Positions 54,422 to 62,690 are shown, numbered from the stretch's first letter. The stretch: 64,000 bases of DNA from JAMXLO01 sp963819855 (GCA_963819855.1 CAWFYC010000029.1:21790-85789); one strand, 5' to 3'. Notes: generated by a model not told the origin, from the sequence alone. Program-made: numbers and translations.

Positions 54422-55066
54422 CTATTTCTTCTGCCTCGGCTGCGCCCCGTGCGGCTCGGCGGCCGTGCCAGCCGCGAGCGCGGCCTCGCATGTCTCGATC
54501 GGCCGTTCGCTGCAGGCATTGTAGAGCCGGACCATCCGGTCGTACGCATCCGGGCTGGCGTGCGCCATCAATGTCTCGCCGGCGCGCCAGCGCCCGCCGC
54601 CGATCAGCGATGCTGCCAGCCAGTCACCCGCGCCCCAGGGCAACAGCGATGGCAGGATGTACCACAGCGCGATCCCCAGCATGATGCCCACCGCCAACGC
54701 GGCTCCGATCCACCGTTGCTGCTCCTCCCGCGTGCGCATGCTTCCGGCCGCGCGCTCCAGCCGGAGGACGGCATCACCGAGCTGAGCCTTGGTGTCCCAC
54801 ACCGCTTTGCTGCCGGCCTGGTGCGCACGCTCCGCAGCGGCGGCCAGTTGCCCGGCATATCGCTCCGGCGTCATCGCCATCGCCGGGTGGCTCTCGATCG
54901 CTTCGAGGCGCGCGCCGACACCCTGCAGCTCCTTGGCCATCGCTCCGAGGGTGAGCGCGTAGTCCGGCACGCTTTGCCCTTCGACGGCTTGGCGCAGCGC
55001 CGCCACTTCTGCCCGCAGCGCCGCGAACGCTCGCTCAGCCCCGCCGCTATCGGCGTCGTCGTTCAT
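54422..55066 (-). CDS. DUF6118-like membrane protein next to the relaxase
   Basis: 214 residues. The N-terminal half is a charged, coiled-coil-like helix (AFAALRAEVAALRQAVE), there is one membrane segment (IGAALAVGIMLGIALWYIL) near residue 120, and a soluble C-terminal part (GRWRAGETLMAHASPDAYDRM). Proteins of this type sit beside TraA relaxases in alphaproteobacterial plasmids. It is nine bases after the end of the relaxase C-terminal segment. The role in transfer is not established. Confidence 0.75.
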   Translation of the reverse strand: MNDDADSGGAERAFAALRAEVAALRQAVEGQSVPDYALTLGAMAKELQGVGARLEAIESHPAMAMTPERYAGQLAAAAERAHQAGSKAVWDTKAQLGDAVLRLERAAGSMRTREEQQRWIGAALAVGIMLGIALWYILPSLLPWGAGDWLAASLIGGGRWRAGETLMAHASPDAYDRMVRLYNACSERPIETCEAALAAGTAAEPHGAQPRQKK

Positions 55067-55075
55067 CGCCGGGAC

Positions 55076-55862
55076 TCACCGGCCCAACCCAAGGCCGCGG
55101 CCGTGCCACAGCCCAAGCTCACGGGTCAGCGTGCGGTCGATCCCCTGGCTCTGTACCACCCACGCCAACCGCGAGCCTTCGGCAACGCCGAGCTGCGGCC
55201 CGCGCTGCCGCAACACGCTGTCGAGCTGAGGATCTCGCTTCAGCGCCGTGGCGAATTGCTCCATCCGCCCGCCGATCTCGCGCTGCGCCAGGTGATCGTA
55301 GGTCTTCTCCGCCTGCTCATAGGCCCGCTCCAGCTTGACCCATGCCCGCACCGCCTCGCGCGCCCGTTCCTCCAGCTTCTCGCGTTCCGCGCGCGCCGAC
55401 TGCCCAGCCTCGATCAGCGCCGCCAGCCCATCCGTGCCGGCGCCATGCGCCAGCTTGGGCGTGCGGGTCAGCGCCGCGTCGAGGTCCTGCCCGAAGCCCG
55501 GAAGCTGCGCCTCCACTGCGCGGTCGGCATGCACCAGCGCCTCCGTCTGATGCGGCAGCACCGGCAGCCCGGCCTGGCGCATCCGCTCGGCGTCAGACCA
55601 GGCCCGCACATAGACCCCCACCGACTGCACCAACCGGTCCGCCGCCCGGTCCTGTTCCGTCAGCGCCGGCGGGGCGGTGCGAGCCGGCGTTGCCGCAGCG
55701 TGGTCCGCGTCCAGCTTCAGCCCGGCGAACAGGCCTCGCCGCGGCCTGGCCGGTTCGGCGCCTGGCACCTCCGCCGGCCGCTCGCGCAGGACGATCTCGC
55801 TCTCTGGCACCAGGCCGCGCCGCTCGGCATAGGCTCGCGCCGAGTCGCGCGAACTCCACCTG
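55076..55862 (-). other. C-terminal segment of the TraA relaxase in a shifted frame
   Basis: Reads SARAYAERRGLVPESEIVL and continues as a helical domain (REAVRAWVKLERAYEQAEKTYDHL in part: AWVKLERAYEQAEK) to LGLWHGRGLGLGR. The main TraA frame loses this similarity at about 55850, where one missing base would reconnect the two: 55076-58077 is 3002 bases, one short of a whole number of codons. An internal ATG at 55810 could give a separate 244-residue protein. Confidence 0.7.
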
Positions 55863-58077
55863 GAATCTCCGGTTCAGCCTTCGTTCCCGCGACCCCGTAA
55901 TCCAGGCTGGTGTCTTTCAACCGCTCGCGGCCGAGCACCCGCGCCAGCCGCTCCCGGCTGCCCACCTGGTCCGCGCTCCAATGCAGGTCCACCCGATCCC
56001 GGTGCCGGCTCAACCCGACATACGCCGCGTGTCGGTCTATGTGGCTGGTGGCCAGCACATGCGTCCGGTCCACCGTCACCCCCTGGCTCTTGTGCACCGT
56101 CGCCGCGTAGCCGTGATCGATATGCGCATAGTCCTTCACGTCGAAGCCGACCAACCGCCCGTCATCCAGCCGCACCACCAGCCGATCGCCCTGGCCGGGA
56201 ACGTACCCCTCGATGCGCACCACGGTGCCGAGCGTGCCGTTCTTCACCCCCAGGCTTCGCTCGTTGCGCAGGAAATACACCCGATCGCCCGCGGCAAACT
56301 CGCGCGCACCGCGCTCCGTCTGCACCCGGTAATCCTCCCCCAGCTCGCCGGCCGCCTGGCGCACCGCCCGTGCCCGCGCGTTCAGGTCGCGCACGTCGTC
56401 ACGCCGGTACGCCAGCATGATTTGCCGCGCCTCCGGGCTCTCTTTCCGCGCCGCATCCCAGCCGGCGACGATCGCTGCCTTGGCCTCATCCAGCGTGGCG
56501 TGCCCATGCACCATCCCGGCCTGCTCGTACCGCGCCAGCGCCGCGTCCGTGCGCCCCGTCGCCAGCTCCCGCGTCGCCTGCTGCTGCCACGCCTCGCGCT
56601 GCCGCCGGACCTCGGTGATCTCCGCCGCCCCGACCCGCTCGGCGATCGCCCGGAACGCCGCCCCGGCCTCGATCGCCTGCAGCTGCTCCGGATCGCCCAC
56701 CAGCACCACCTTCGCCCCGGCGGCCTGTGCCTGCGACAGCAGCCGCTCCATCTGCCGCGAGCCGATCATCCCGGCCTCGTCCACCACCAGCACGTCGCGG
56801 TCCGTCAGGACCTCCCTGCCCTGCTCCCATTGGAACAGCAGGCTGTGCACCGTCCGACTGGCGATCCCCGCCCCGGCCTCCAACTGCTCCGCGGCGATCC
56901 CTGACAACGCCGCCCCGCGCACCTGATAGCCGTCCGCTTCCCAGGCCTCCCGCGCCGCGCCGAGCATCGTGCTCTTGCCAGTGCCGGCGTAGCCCACCAC
57001 CACGCTCAGATCCCGCGTCTGCGTCACGTGCCGGAACGCCAGCAACTGCTCTCGCCCCAGCGTGGTCGATTCCGCCAGCCGCCGCCGCAGGTTCACCCCA
57101 TGCGCTTGCCGCGCGGCGAGCGTCACGCCCGCCTGCTCCATGCGCTGCTCGGTCGCCAGCATCTCGCGCGTGGTGAACCGATCCTGCCCGCGCCCGTCCG
57201 CGCCGAGCCGCACCAGCTCGGGCGACGCCTCCACCTTGGCCATCGCCGCGGCGAACTGCTCGGCGTCCGCCGTGTGCCGGTCCACCACCCGCGCCAGGTC
57301 GCGCCGCGTGAAGGTCGATTGCTGCCGCGTCAGCGCCGCCAGCACCAAGGAGGGATCGGCGATGATCTGATCGCCGTTCCGCCGCGCCAGCGCCTCGTGC
57401 TCCGCTGCGCGCTCGGCGTCCTCGCCGCGTGCGTCGCGCCGCGCGCCCGCCGGTCCGATCTTGTTCTGCGGCTCCAGTCCGATCCCTTGCGCGGCGTGCG
57501 ACCGGTGATCAACCCGGATGTCGTGCCCCAGCTCGGCCAGCCGCTCGTTGGCCAGTTCTGCCCAGCGCTCGCGCCAGCCCACCAGCACCTCGGTACGGTT
57601 CCAGTCGCGCACCTTCTTCCCGAAGCCGTCCGGCCCGACCGCGCGCATTGTCAGCATGACATGCGCGTGCGGCTGCTCCTCCCCGCTTGCCGTGCGGCCC
57701 CAATGCACGTTCAGGTCCGCCACCATGCCGTGCGCCACGAACTGCTCACGCACAAAATCCTGCGCCAGCCGGATCGCCTCGGCCTGGGAAAACTCCCGCG
57801 GCAGCGCGATCTCGATCTCGCGGGCAAGCTGCGCGTCCTTGCGTTTCTCGCCGGCCTCGACTTCGTTCCACAGCGTCGCGCGGTCGAGCAGACGCGCCGG
57901 CGCACCATCGGGCAGGAGAATCTCCGAGTGGATCACCCCGGCCTTGTTGGTGAAGTCGTGCGCCCGGCCGAGCCGCTCGTCATGCAGTTCCGCGGCCGCC
58001 CGGTAGGCTGCCGCCGCCACCGCGCTGCGTCCGTCTGCACGGCTCATCACCTTCACTGAGAGATGGTAGATCGCCAC
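55717..58077 (-). CDS. traA: MOBQ-type conjugative relaxase/helicase TraA
   Basis: 786 residues in this frame, from a GTG at 58077. The N-terminal MobA/MobL relaxase domain starts IYHLSVKVMSRADGRSAVAAAAY (core VKVMSRADGRSAVAA); PHAHVMLTMRAV is the metal-binding His motif. A RecD-like helicase follows: Walker A GYAGTGKSTML near residue 380, Walker B VLVVDEAGM, and HGYAATVHKSQGVTVD near the C-terminus. It nicks oriT, remains bound to the 5' end and unwinds the strand for transfer. The natural C-terminal domain is in a shifted frame at 55076-55862. The oriT-like sequence lies directly upstream. Confidence 0.93.
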   Translation of the reverse strand: MAIYHLSVKVMSRADGRSAVAAAAYRAAAELHDERLGRAHDFTNKAGVIHSEILLPDGAPARLLDRATLWNEVEAGEKRKDAQLAREIEIALPREFSQAEAIRLAQDFVREQFVAHGMVADLNVHWGRTASGEEQPHAHVMLTMRAVGPDGFGKKVRDWNRTEVLVGWRERWAELANERLAELGHDIRVDHRSHAAQGIGLEPQNKIGPAGARRDARGEDAERAAEHEALARRNGDQIIADPSLVLAALTRQQSTFTRRDLARVVDRHTADAEQFAAAMAKVEASPELVRLGADGRGQDRFTTREMLATEQRMEQAGVTLAARQAHGVNLRRRLAESTTLGREQLLAFRHVTQTRDLSVVVGYAGTGKSTMLGAAREAWEADGYQVRGAALSGIAAEQLEAGAGIASRTVHSLLFQWEQGREVLTDRDVLVVDEAGMIGSRQMERLLSQAQAAGAKVVLVGDPEQLQAIEAGAAFRAIAERVGAAEITEVRRQREAWQQQATRELATGRTDAALARYEQAGMVHGHATLDEAKAAIVAGWDAARKESPEARQIMLAYRRDDVRDLNARARAVRQAAGELGEDYRVQTERGAREFAAGDRVYFLRNERSLGVKNGTLGTVVRIEGYVPGQGDRLVVRLDDGRLVGFDVKDYAHIDHGYAATVHKSQGVTVDRTHVLATSHIDRHAAYVGLSRHRDRVDLHWSADQVGSRERLARVLGRERLKDTSLDYGVAGTKAEPEIPGGVRATRREPMPSGAAWCQRARSSCASGRRRCQAPNRPGRGEACSPG

Positions 58078-58127
58078 TCGCGAGACAGCTCCAGACGGTT
58101 CGTGGCAGCGAGGCTAGCCCGGGCGAT

Positions 58128-58157
58128 GTTGCGCAGCAACGTATAAGCGCGCACTCA
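58128..58157. promoter_or_regulatory. probable origin of transfer (oriT)
   Basis: GTTGC-GCA-GCAAC (58128-58140) is a small perfect inverted repeat, followed at once by GTATAAGCGCGCACT. From 58144 this matches the MOBQ nic core TAAGTGCGCCCT of RSF1010/R1162 in 10 of 12 positions, and the ACGTATAA preceding it resembles the Ti plasmid oriT. It lies between divergent traA and traC, the usual place. Confidence 0.75.
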
Positions 58158-58247
58158 GGAAAGCGGCTGCGTTTCACTCCGCCGCGCGTGACGCGGTTCC
58201 GCTCGCTGTTCTATCCTGCACCGTTACCCTGCAACCGGAGACCCTCC

Positions 58248-58586
58248 ATGCGCAAGCCCGCCGATCTCGACACTCAGATCAAGGCACTCCAGGATAAGGC
58301 CAGGTCGTTGAAGGACCGGCAGAAAACCCAATTGGGCGAGTTGGTGCTGGCAACCGGTGCCGATGCCCTGTCGCCGGAAGCTCTGGCGGGCGTGCTACTC
58401 CACGCCGTCGAACAAGTCCGGGAAACGCCCGAAGCCGTCGCGAGGTGGACCGAACGCGGCCAGGCGTTCTTTCGGGGCAGCAGCAAACCGGGCAGCCGGG
58501 GAGCGCGGAACGGGGCCGCTCACCCTGCTCCGGGAACTCCAGGCCACGACGCGCCTGCGCAAGCGGGCAGCAACCCAACGCCATAG
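58248..58586 (+). CDS. TraC-like conjugal transfer protein
   Basis: 112 residues from an ATG with GGAG seven bases upstream. RKPADLDTQIKALQDKARSL (core LDTQIKALQDKARSL) is a coiled-coil-like start, and QLGELVLATGADALSPEALAG matches the TraC proteins encoded divergently from TraA on Ti-like plasmids. These act as oriT-associated accessory proteins of the relaxosome. The C-terminal 35 residues are low complexity. Confidence 0.75.
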   Translation: MRKPADLDTQIKALQDKARSLKDRQKTQLGELVLATGADALSPEALAGVLLHAVEQVRETPEAVARWTERGQAFFRGSSKPGSRGARNGAAHPAPGTPGHDAPAQAGSNPTP

Positions 58587-58614
58587 GCTCGACGCGCAGA
58601 AGGCTCGCACCGAC

Positions 58615-58938
58615 ATGCGCGACTGGGCCAAGGCACGCCGCGAGCGCACCCGCCATCTCATCGAGCTCGGCGGCCTGGTTCAGAAAGCCGGCCTGGTCGA
58701 GCTGGTGGACGACGACCGCGCTACCCTGCTCGGTGCGTTCCTCGAGCTCGCCGATCGGCTGCGCGGTGCAGACGACGCAGGCGACGATCCTCGGCACCTC
58801 GCCACGCGATGGCGCCGACGCGGCCTCCGGGCGTTTGATGCGGAACAGGATGGGAAAGAGCAACCCGCCCTCACTGGCGATCCCGGATTCACTCATCGGT
58901 CAGAAGGCGACGCAGATATCCCTCCGGGTCGCGCATGA
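58615..58938 (+). CDS. TraD-like conjugal transfer protein
   Basis: At least 107 residues from the ATG at 58615. RHLIELGGLVQKAGLVELVDDD is the conserved TraD core (RTRHLIELGGLVQKAGL). Upstream in the same frame is more family-like text (LRKRAATQRHRLDAQKART) without a standard start codon, so the true start may be further left, overlapping traC, or non-standard. It is the small DTR accessory protein that follows TraC. The 3' end overlaps the ATPase remnant. Confidence 0.7.
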   Translation: MRDWAKARRERTRHLIELGGLVQKAGLVELVDDDRATLLGAFLELADRLRGADDAGDDPRHLATRWRRRGLRAFDAEQDGKEQPALTGDPGFTHRSEGDADIPPGRA

Positions 58939-59445
58939 AACGGCGCATATCCCGCCAGCGCTCGACCTCTCTCCGCAAGGCGGCGCGACGAGCGTGATGA
59001 AACCGCGCTGTCTGCCGCGGTGGTTGGCATCGGGATCCGCCCCTGCCGGCGCGACCGCTTCCGCAAGCCGGTCGGCGCGCACGAACAGGCCCCGTGGCCG
59101 GCGCTGCCCAGCAAACATCACCTGACATTCTCGACGACACGCGACGTCGCCAGCGACAGCACACCCTCGCGACCGCTTCCGCAAGCCGGTCGGTGCGCAA
59201 AAACAGGCCCTGTAGCCGGCGCCGCCCGGCAAACGTCACCTCGACCGCCGCAGACAGTCGGTCTCGGGCGTAGCTGCGCCCGCCACCCGGACGGAGGCAC
59301 ACCGTGCCGCGATCGTCTCCAGCAGCGTTGTCTTACCGGAACCGTTCTCGCCGACCAGGAACGTCAGCGGTCTGTGCAACTGAATTTGGACAGGACCGCA
59401 CGACAGGAATAGCAAACAACGCGGTCGCCGCCACGCAATGATCAA
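58889..59445 (-). pseudogene. AAA-family ATPase remnant with internal deletion
   Basis: The 5' part (59445-59236) encodes an ABC/SMC-like start: LTFLVGENGSGKTTLLETIA is a Walker A motif. The 3' part in another frame ends with ERWRDMRRFMRDPEGYLRRLL, the typical C-terminus of single-domain AAA ATPases. Between lie only about 300 bases, including a repeated segment with TDRLAEAVA. An intact relative would be about 250 residues with a Walker B motif, which is missing, so the gene is dead. Confidence 0.65.
59051..59241. repeat. 73-base direct repeat (two copies)
   Basis: 59051-59123 and 59169-59241 share GCGACCGCTTCCGCAAGCCG and most following bases, offset 118, with about nine mismatches. It lies inside the ATPase remnant and shows that the locus was rearranged by duplication as well as deletion. 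Confidence 0.75.
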
Positions 59446-59488
59446 TCCTGAAACCCTGCAGCAGGTTGCCTCGCGTTGCCATCAAGGA

Positions 59489-59779
59489 TTACGCGCCGGC
59501 TGGGGTTGCGGGAGGCGCTTTCGGCCACCCCTCCGGCACCTCGTCACCCTCGACCTGTATGGGGCCGCCAGCCTTGGCGAGAATGCGGCTGAGGTCGCCT
59601 GGCTTCGCGCGTTCTGCCCGATCGGCAAGATAGCCCCGCGCTTTCAGTGCCGCGACCTTCTCGGCCGTTGCCTGGACAACGAATTGGTTAACCGACACCG
59701 CATCCTGTGCGGCAAGCACCTTCACATCTTCCATCAGCGAGGGAGGAAGGCGAAGGGCGAAGTTGCTGACGGTCGCCAT
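59489..59779 (-). CDS. ribbon-helix-helix/HicB-type antitoxin
   Basis: 96 residues from an ATG with AGGAGA five bases upstream. ALRLPPSLMEDVKVLAAQD and SVNQFVVQATAEKV form a ribbon-helix-helix DNA-binding motif. Its start lies 46 bases inside the end of the PIN toxin gene. It is the likely antitoxin of that toxin; the C-terminal Pro/Ala-rich tail would bind the toxin. Confidence 0.83.
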   Translation of the reverse strand: MATVSNFALRLPPSLMEDVKVLAAQDAVSVNQFVVQATAEKVAALKARGYLADRAERAKPGDLSRILAKAGGPIQVEGDEVPEGWPKAPPATPAGA

Positions 59780-60204
59780 GGCAGTCTCCTGAGAATGTCA
59801 CCGGGTCGGCAGACCACGATCCCGAGGCCCGTCTCCCGGTCGTTGATCGGCGCGTAGTCCGCCACATTGAACGTCACGAGCGCGTCGGCGCGCCCGTTGA
59901 CCGCGACCGAGACGAATATCTCGTCGTCGGGATCACGGATTGCGGGCCGATAACTAAAGTGCGGCACAACGTGATCGGCATGCGCCACAAGGGCATCGAG
60001 GAAGATATCCACGTCGTCGGCGTTCAATCGGGATGCCTCCAGATGCTCCACGCGCTTCAGCACGGCTTCGTACTCGATCACGGTGGCTACGCTGACCAGC
60101 GGCGTCACAACGCCGGCCTCGATGGCCAACAGCAGAATCCGGGACGCCCCGACTGTGCTGCGCAGGCCGCTCAGCACCACGTCAGTGTCCAGGACAAGCC
60201 TCAT
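59734..60204 (-). CDS. PIN-domain toxin (VapC-like, TIGR00305 type)
   Basis: 156 residues starting MRLVLDTDVVLSGL, with the first catalytic Asp at LDTD. Further acidic residues are in IEYEAVL and RDPDDEIFVSVAV, and the last in TFNVADY. PIN toxins cleave tRNA or rRNA using magnesium. The gene precedes and overlaps its ribbon-helix-helix partner, toxin first. It ends in FAFLPR. Confidence 0.87.
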   Translation of the reverse strand: MRLVLDTDVVLSGLRSTVGASRILLLAIEAGVVTPLVSVATVIEYEAVLKRVEHLEASRLNADDVDIFLDALVAHADHVVPHFSYRPAIRDPDDEIFVSVAVNGRADALVTFNVADYAPINDRETGLGIVVCRPGDILRRLPWRPSATSPFAFLPR

Positions 60205-60270
60205 ATTGTATGCAATATCATTTTATCCAGATGCGGCATAGACTGCGCGGGGCCAAACCCAGCGCCGGCA

Positions 60271-61623
60271 TCAGTTCGCCCGGCGCGGCGAGCGCCCCTC
60301 CCCGGTCTTCCGGTCACTTGCGCGCAGCCCCCAGATCGTCCGCGCCAGGTTGAGCTCGCCGGCTTTCGCCTTCGCCACCATCCCGTGGAAATATCCACCC
60401 GGAGATGACCGAAAATGTCCCGCCGGCTTAGCCGACACGATCGCCACCGCGATCGCCGCCTGCTCGCGGCCCATGGCAAGGCAGGCCTCGCCCCACAGTG
60501 GCTTCGACACCCCGAGCTCGCCGCGTAGCCAATCGGCGGCGTCCACCACGTCCCGCCAAGTCGGTGCCGGCGTTGCCAGATAGCCCCGCAGCCGCGGGGC
60601 CAGCCGCACCAGCTCGTCCGTCGTAAGCCGCAGCAACGCCCCGTCGATCTGCGCCGGCTTCGCCGGTTTGGTCTCCTGCGGGCCTGCCTGCCATTCCGGC
60701 CCTACTTGGCCGGGCACGGCAGCGCCCGGCGGCCAATTACGTCTCTCGTGAGCGATTACCGTATCTGGTTCAGGATTTAGGCTTGGTTTGTAGATGTATT
60801 GGTGGGGGCCGTTTTCGGACCCCTTGGGGTCTGAATCCACTGCTTCGGAAGGCCCTGTGATGACCGCCGACAGCAGGATTTCCAGGCGCTCGCGGGCCGC
60901 ACGCTGCCGCCGCTCCAGGCTCTCCACGCCCAGAACCATCTCCTCAGGCCTTTCGACCCCCCGCAGCGCGGCCACGAGGTTGCGGGCATCGCGGGCCAGA
61001 CCCGCCCAATCCTCGCCCTGGAAGCCGTATTCCGCCGCCGTTTCGAGGATCTGGGTGATGCCGTTGCGCGCGATCGTCGCCCGTCGACGTAGCCGGCCCA
61101 TCTCCACCCGTTCCGCTCGCGCCGCCTCGGCCAGGCGAACGAACTCCACGTGCCGCGCGGCGATCGGCGAGAGGTCGAAGCCATAGGCCTCCGTGATCCG
61201 CCCCGCCCGGTCGCGCACGCCGTAGCGCTTGCCGTTCGGGCTGTCCTTCATGGTGATCAGCCCGGCCTCGATCAGCGCCCGGTTGGTCGCCTTCGTCCGA
61301 GTCGCTGATAGGCCGAGCGCCTCCTCCTGTGTCGAGGCCGAGGGCCACACGATCGGGCGCCCGCCCCTCCCCCAGTCCTGCGGCTGGGTGAAGCGGAACA
61401 GCCAATCCACCGCGTGCACCAGCCGCGGCGACAGACCGAGCCGCGGCGCCGCGGCCTTGAACGCCGCCAGCAACTGCCCGGGCACCGTCACCCCCTCCGG
61501 CAGGCCGGCGAACCCCTCCGCCGTACGATCGGCCCGTAGCAGGCTCGGTGTCAGGCGTCGAAAGCCGGTGGGAGAGCCGGCGCGAGCTCCCTCCCGCGCC
61601 TCTGGGGCGCTTTCCATCGTCAT
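60271..61623 (-). CDS. repC: plasmid replication initiator RepC
   Basis: 450 residues from an ATG with GGAGG six bases upstream. GFRRLTPSLLRADRTAEGFAG is the family start (core FRRLTPSLLRADRTAE). LVHAVDWLFRFTQPQDW, a winged-helix region with AGLITMKDSPNGKRYG, and the C-terminal GYFHGMVAKAKAGELNL are all RepC features. It initiates replication at an origin inside its own gene in known repABC plasmids. Here it is not preceded by repA/repB but by a small RHH gene, a strong terminator and a structured leader. Confidence 0.93.
   Translation of the reverse strand: MTMESAPEAREGARAGSPTGFRRLTPSLLRADRTAEGFAGLPEGVTVPGQLLAAFKAAAPRLGLSPRLVHAVDWLFRFTQPQDWGRGGRPIVWPSASTQEEALGLSATRTKATNRALIEAGLITMKDSPNGKRYGVRDRAGRITEAYGFDLSPIAARHVEFVRLAEAARAERVEMGRLRRRATIARNGITQILETAAEYGFQGEDWAGLARDARNLVAALRGVERPEEMVLGVESLERRQRAARERLEILLSAVITGPSEAVDSDPKGSENGPHQYIYKPSLNPEPDTVIAHERRNWPPGAAVPGQVGPEWQAGPQETKPAKPAQIDGALLRLTTDELVRLAPRLRGYLATPAPTWRDVVDAADWLRGELGVSKPLWGEACLAMGREQAAIAVAIVSAKPAGHFRSSPGGYFHGMVAKAKAGELNLARTIWGLRASDRKTGEGRSPRRAN
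60734..60815. other. AT-richer patch inside repC, candidate oriV
   Basis: The middle of repC has a stretch richer in A and T than its surroundings, corresponding to the poorly conserved linker with HQYIYKPSLN. In repABC plasmids the replication origin sits in the equivalent place. Location is by analogy. Confidence 0.4.
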
Positions 61624-61670
61624 CGCAATCCTCCGTTTAGATGGATCGCGACGGGCAAACCACTCCCTCG

Positions 61671-61749
61671 AGCGGAATGAGCAAATTCCGCTTGATGATG
61701 AGGCGTCTGATGGCTACGTTTGGGGTGTTGATGCGCCCCAGACGTAGCC
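61671..61749 (-). promoter_or_regulatory. structured repC leader with two stem-loops
   Basis: AGCGGAAT/ATTCCGCT (61671-61678, 61685-61692, loop six) and GGCTACGTTTGGGG/CCCCAGACGTAGCC (61712-61725, 61736-61749, one mismatch, loop ten) lie between repC and the terminator at 61774. The same DNA on the plus strand could be a counter-transcribed RNA, as known from the repB-repC interval of repABC plasmids. Confidence 0.6.
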
Positions 61750-61773
61750 GGAAGGCCCGTCGCGAATTTCGCT

Positions 61774-61799
61774 AAAGCCCGCCCTGCAAGGCGGGCTTT
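61774..61799. terminator. strong hairpin between RHH gene and repC
   Basis: AAAGCCCGCC (61774-61783) pairs perfectly with GGCGGGCTTT (61790-61799), six-base loop, seven bases beyond the RHH stop. It could end the RHH transcript on the minus strand or a plus-strand antisense RNA. Confidence 0.8.
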
Positions 61800-61806
61800 C
61801 GCACTT

Positions 61807-62022
61807 TCAGGTCATCTGCAGGGCGGCTGTCCTCCCTCGCTCGATCAATTGCTGCAACACCTGACTGCGGCTGCGCAGGCCCTGGCGCTGCTTGAGTTCG
61901 TCGATCAGCGCGACCGTCTCCGTCGGTAATGCCACAATGAGCTGGCGCCGGCCGTTCTCCGCCAGGCGGCGGCGATAGGCGCGGTCCTTGTCATCATTGG
62001 GGGGCGTGGTGAGGGTCAGCAT
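61807..62022 (-). CDS. CopG-like ribbon-helix-helix protein
   Basis: 71 residues. RQLIVALPTETVALIDELKQRQGL then SRSQVLQQLIERG form a ribbon-helix-helix (strand core QLIVALPTE). Such small proteins regulate plasmid copy number or partition. It lies between the partition module and repC on the same strand and is followed by a terminator hairpin, so it may regulate repC expression. Confidence 0.77.
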   Translation of the reverse strand: MLTLTTPPNDDKDRAYRRRLAENGRRQLIVALPTETVALIDELKQRQGLRSRSQVLQQLIERGRTAALQMT

Positions 62023-62388
62023 CGGCGGCGCCCATCGGCAATTTCGCTAGCGCACGAGGCTATGCAGATATCGCTGAATTGTCCAACGATTCTCTACTCC
62101 GAGTCGCGCTTAGGCTATGAAAAGGTTGATTTTATTTAGCAAATTTTCGGAAGCGAGAATTTCGCCCGATGGGCACACGGCGTCTGCGGTGAGCGCGACT
62201 CGGCAGCAACGTGTGAGGCAACGGCCGCGCCTTTATGGTGCGCCTCCGTCCTGATCTGACCTGGGCGCGGACTCGATCCCGAAAGGGAGAAAACAAGAAA
62301 GAGAGAATTGAAAAATGGAGACTGTCTCTTCCGCTGCCAATTTCCGCCAGGGCGATGCGGCTGGAGAGAATTCCAGAAAGCGAGAATT
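62023..62388. repeat. gene-free region carrying copies of a GAAAGNGNGAATTC-like motif
   Basis: Between two RHH genes I find no coding frame. It holds motif copies at 62149-62162 (GGAAGCGAGAATTT), 62297-62310 (GAAAGAGAGAATTG), 62362-62373 and 62376-62389 (GAAAGCGAGAATTC). It is AT-rich around 62120-62150. Related copies flank parA. Confidence 0.65.
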
Positions 62389-62685
62389 CTATCTCTTGAC
62401 CCCGCGCTTCTCCTCCCAGGCATCGAGGGCTTCGAACAGCAACTCGTTAAGTTTGAGATCGGCGTCGGCTGCACGCTGGCGGAACCGCCGGCGAAATGCG
62501 GGCGCCACCTTGAACGCTAACGCCTGAAGGTTTGCAGTCTTCACCACGGACTCAGCCATGCTGACTGGCGCCCGCGCCGGCGGCGCCGCGACCGTCGTCG
62601 GGGCTGCCCGCTGGGTAGCCTCCGTCATCGGCGTTGCCGCCTCGGATGTGAGCGCCGATAGATCAACGGCGGGGCGCTTGCTCAT
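62389..62685 (-). CDS. ribbon-helix-helix partition protein, ParB-like partner of ParA
   Basis: 98 residues. The N-terminal 45 residues are Ala/Thr/Pro-rich and flexible. NLQALAFKVAPAFRRRFRQRA then LKLNELLFEALDAWEEKRG form a C-terminal RHH motif (core KVAPAFRRRFRQRA). Small RHH proteins after a ParA serve as centromere-binding proteins. It starts 16 bases after the parA stop, and the gap contains two motif copies it may recognise. Confidence 0.78.
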   Translation of the reverse strand: MSKRPAVDLSALTSEAATPMTEATQRAAPTTVAAPPARAPVSMAESVVKTANLQALAFKVAPAFRRRFRQRAADADLKLNELLFEALDAWEEKRGVKR

Positions 62686-62690
62686 GGTTG

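Noticed and set aside
57028..58059. 343-codon plus-strand frame over traA
   Set aside because: Antisense shadow of the relaxase domain.
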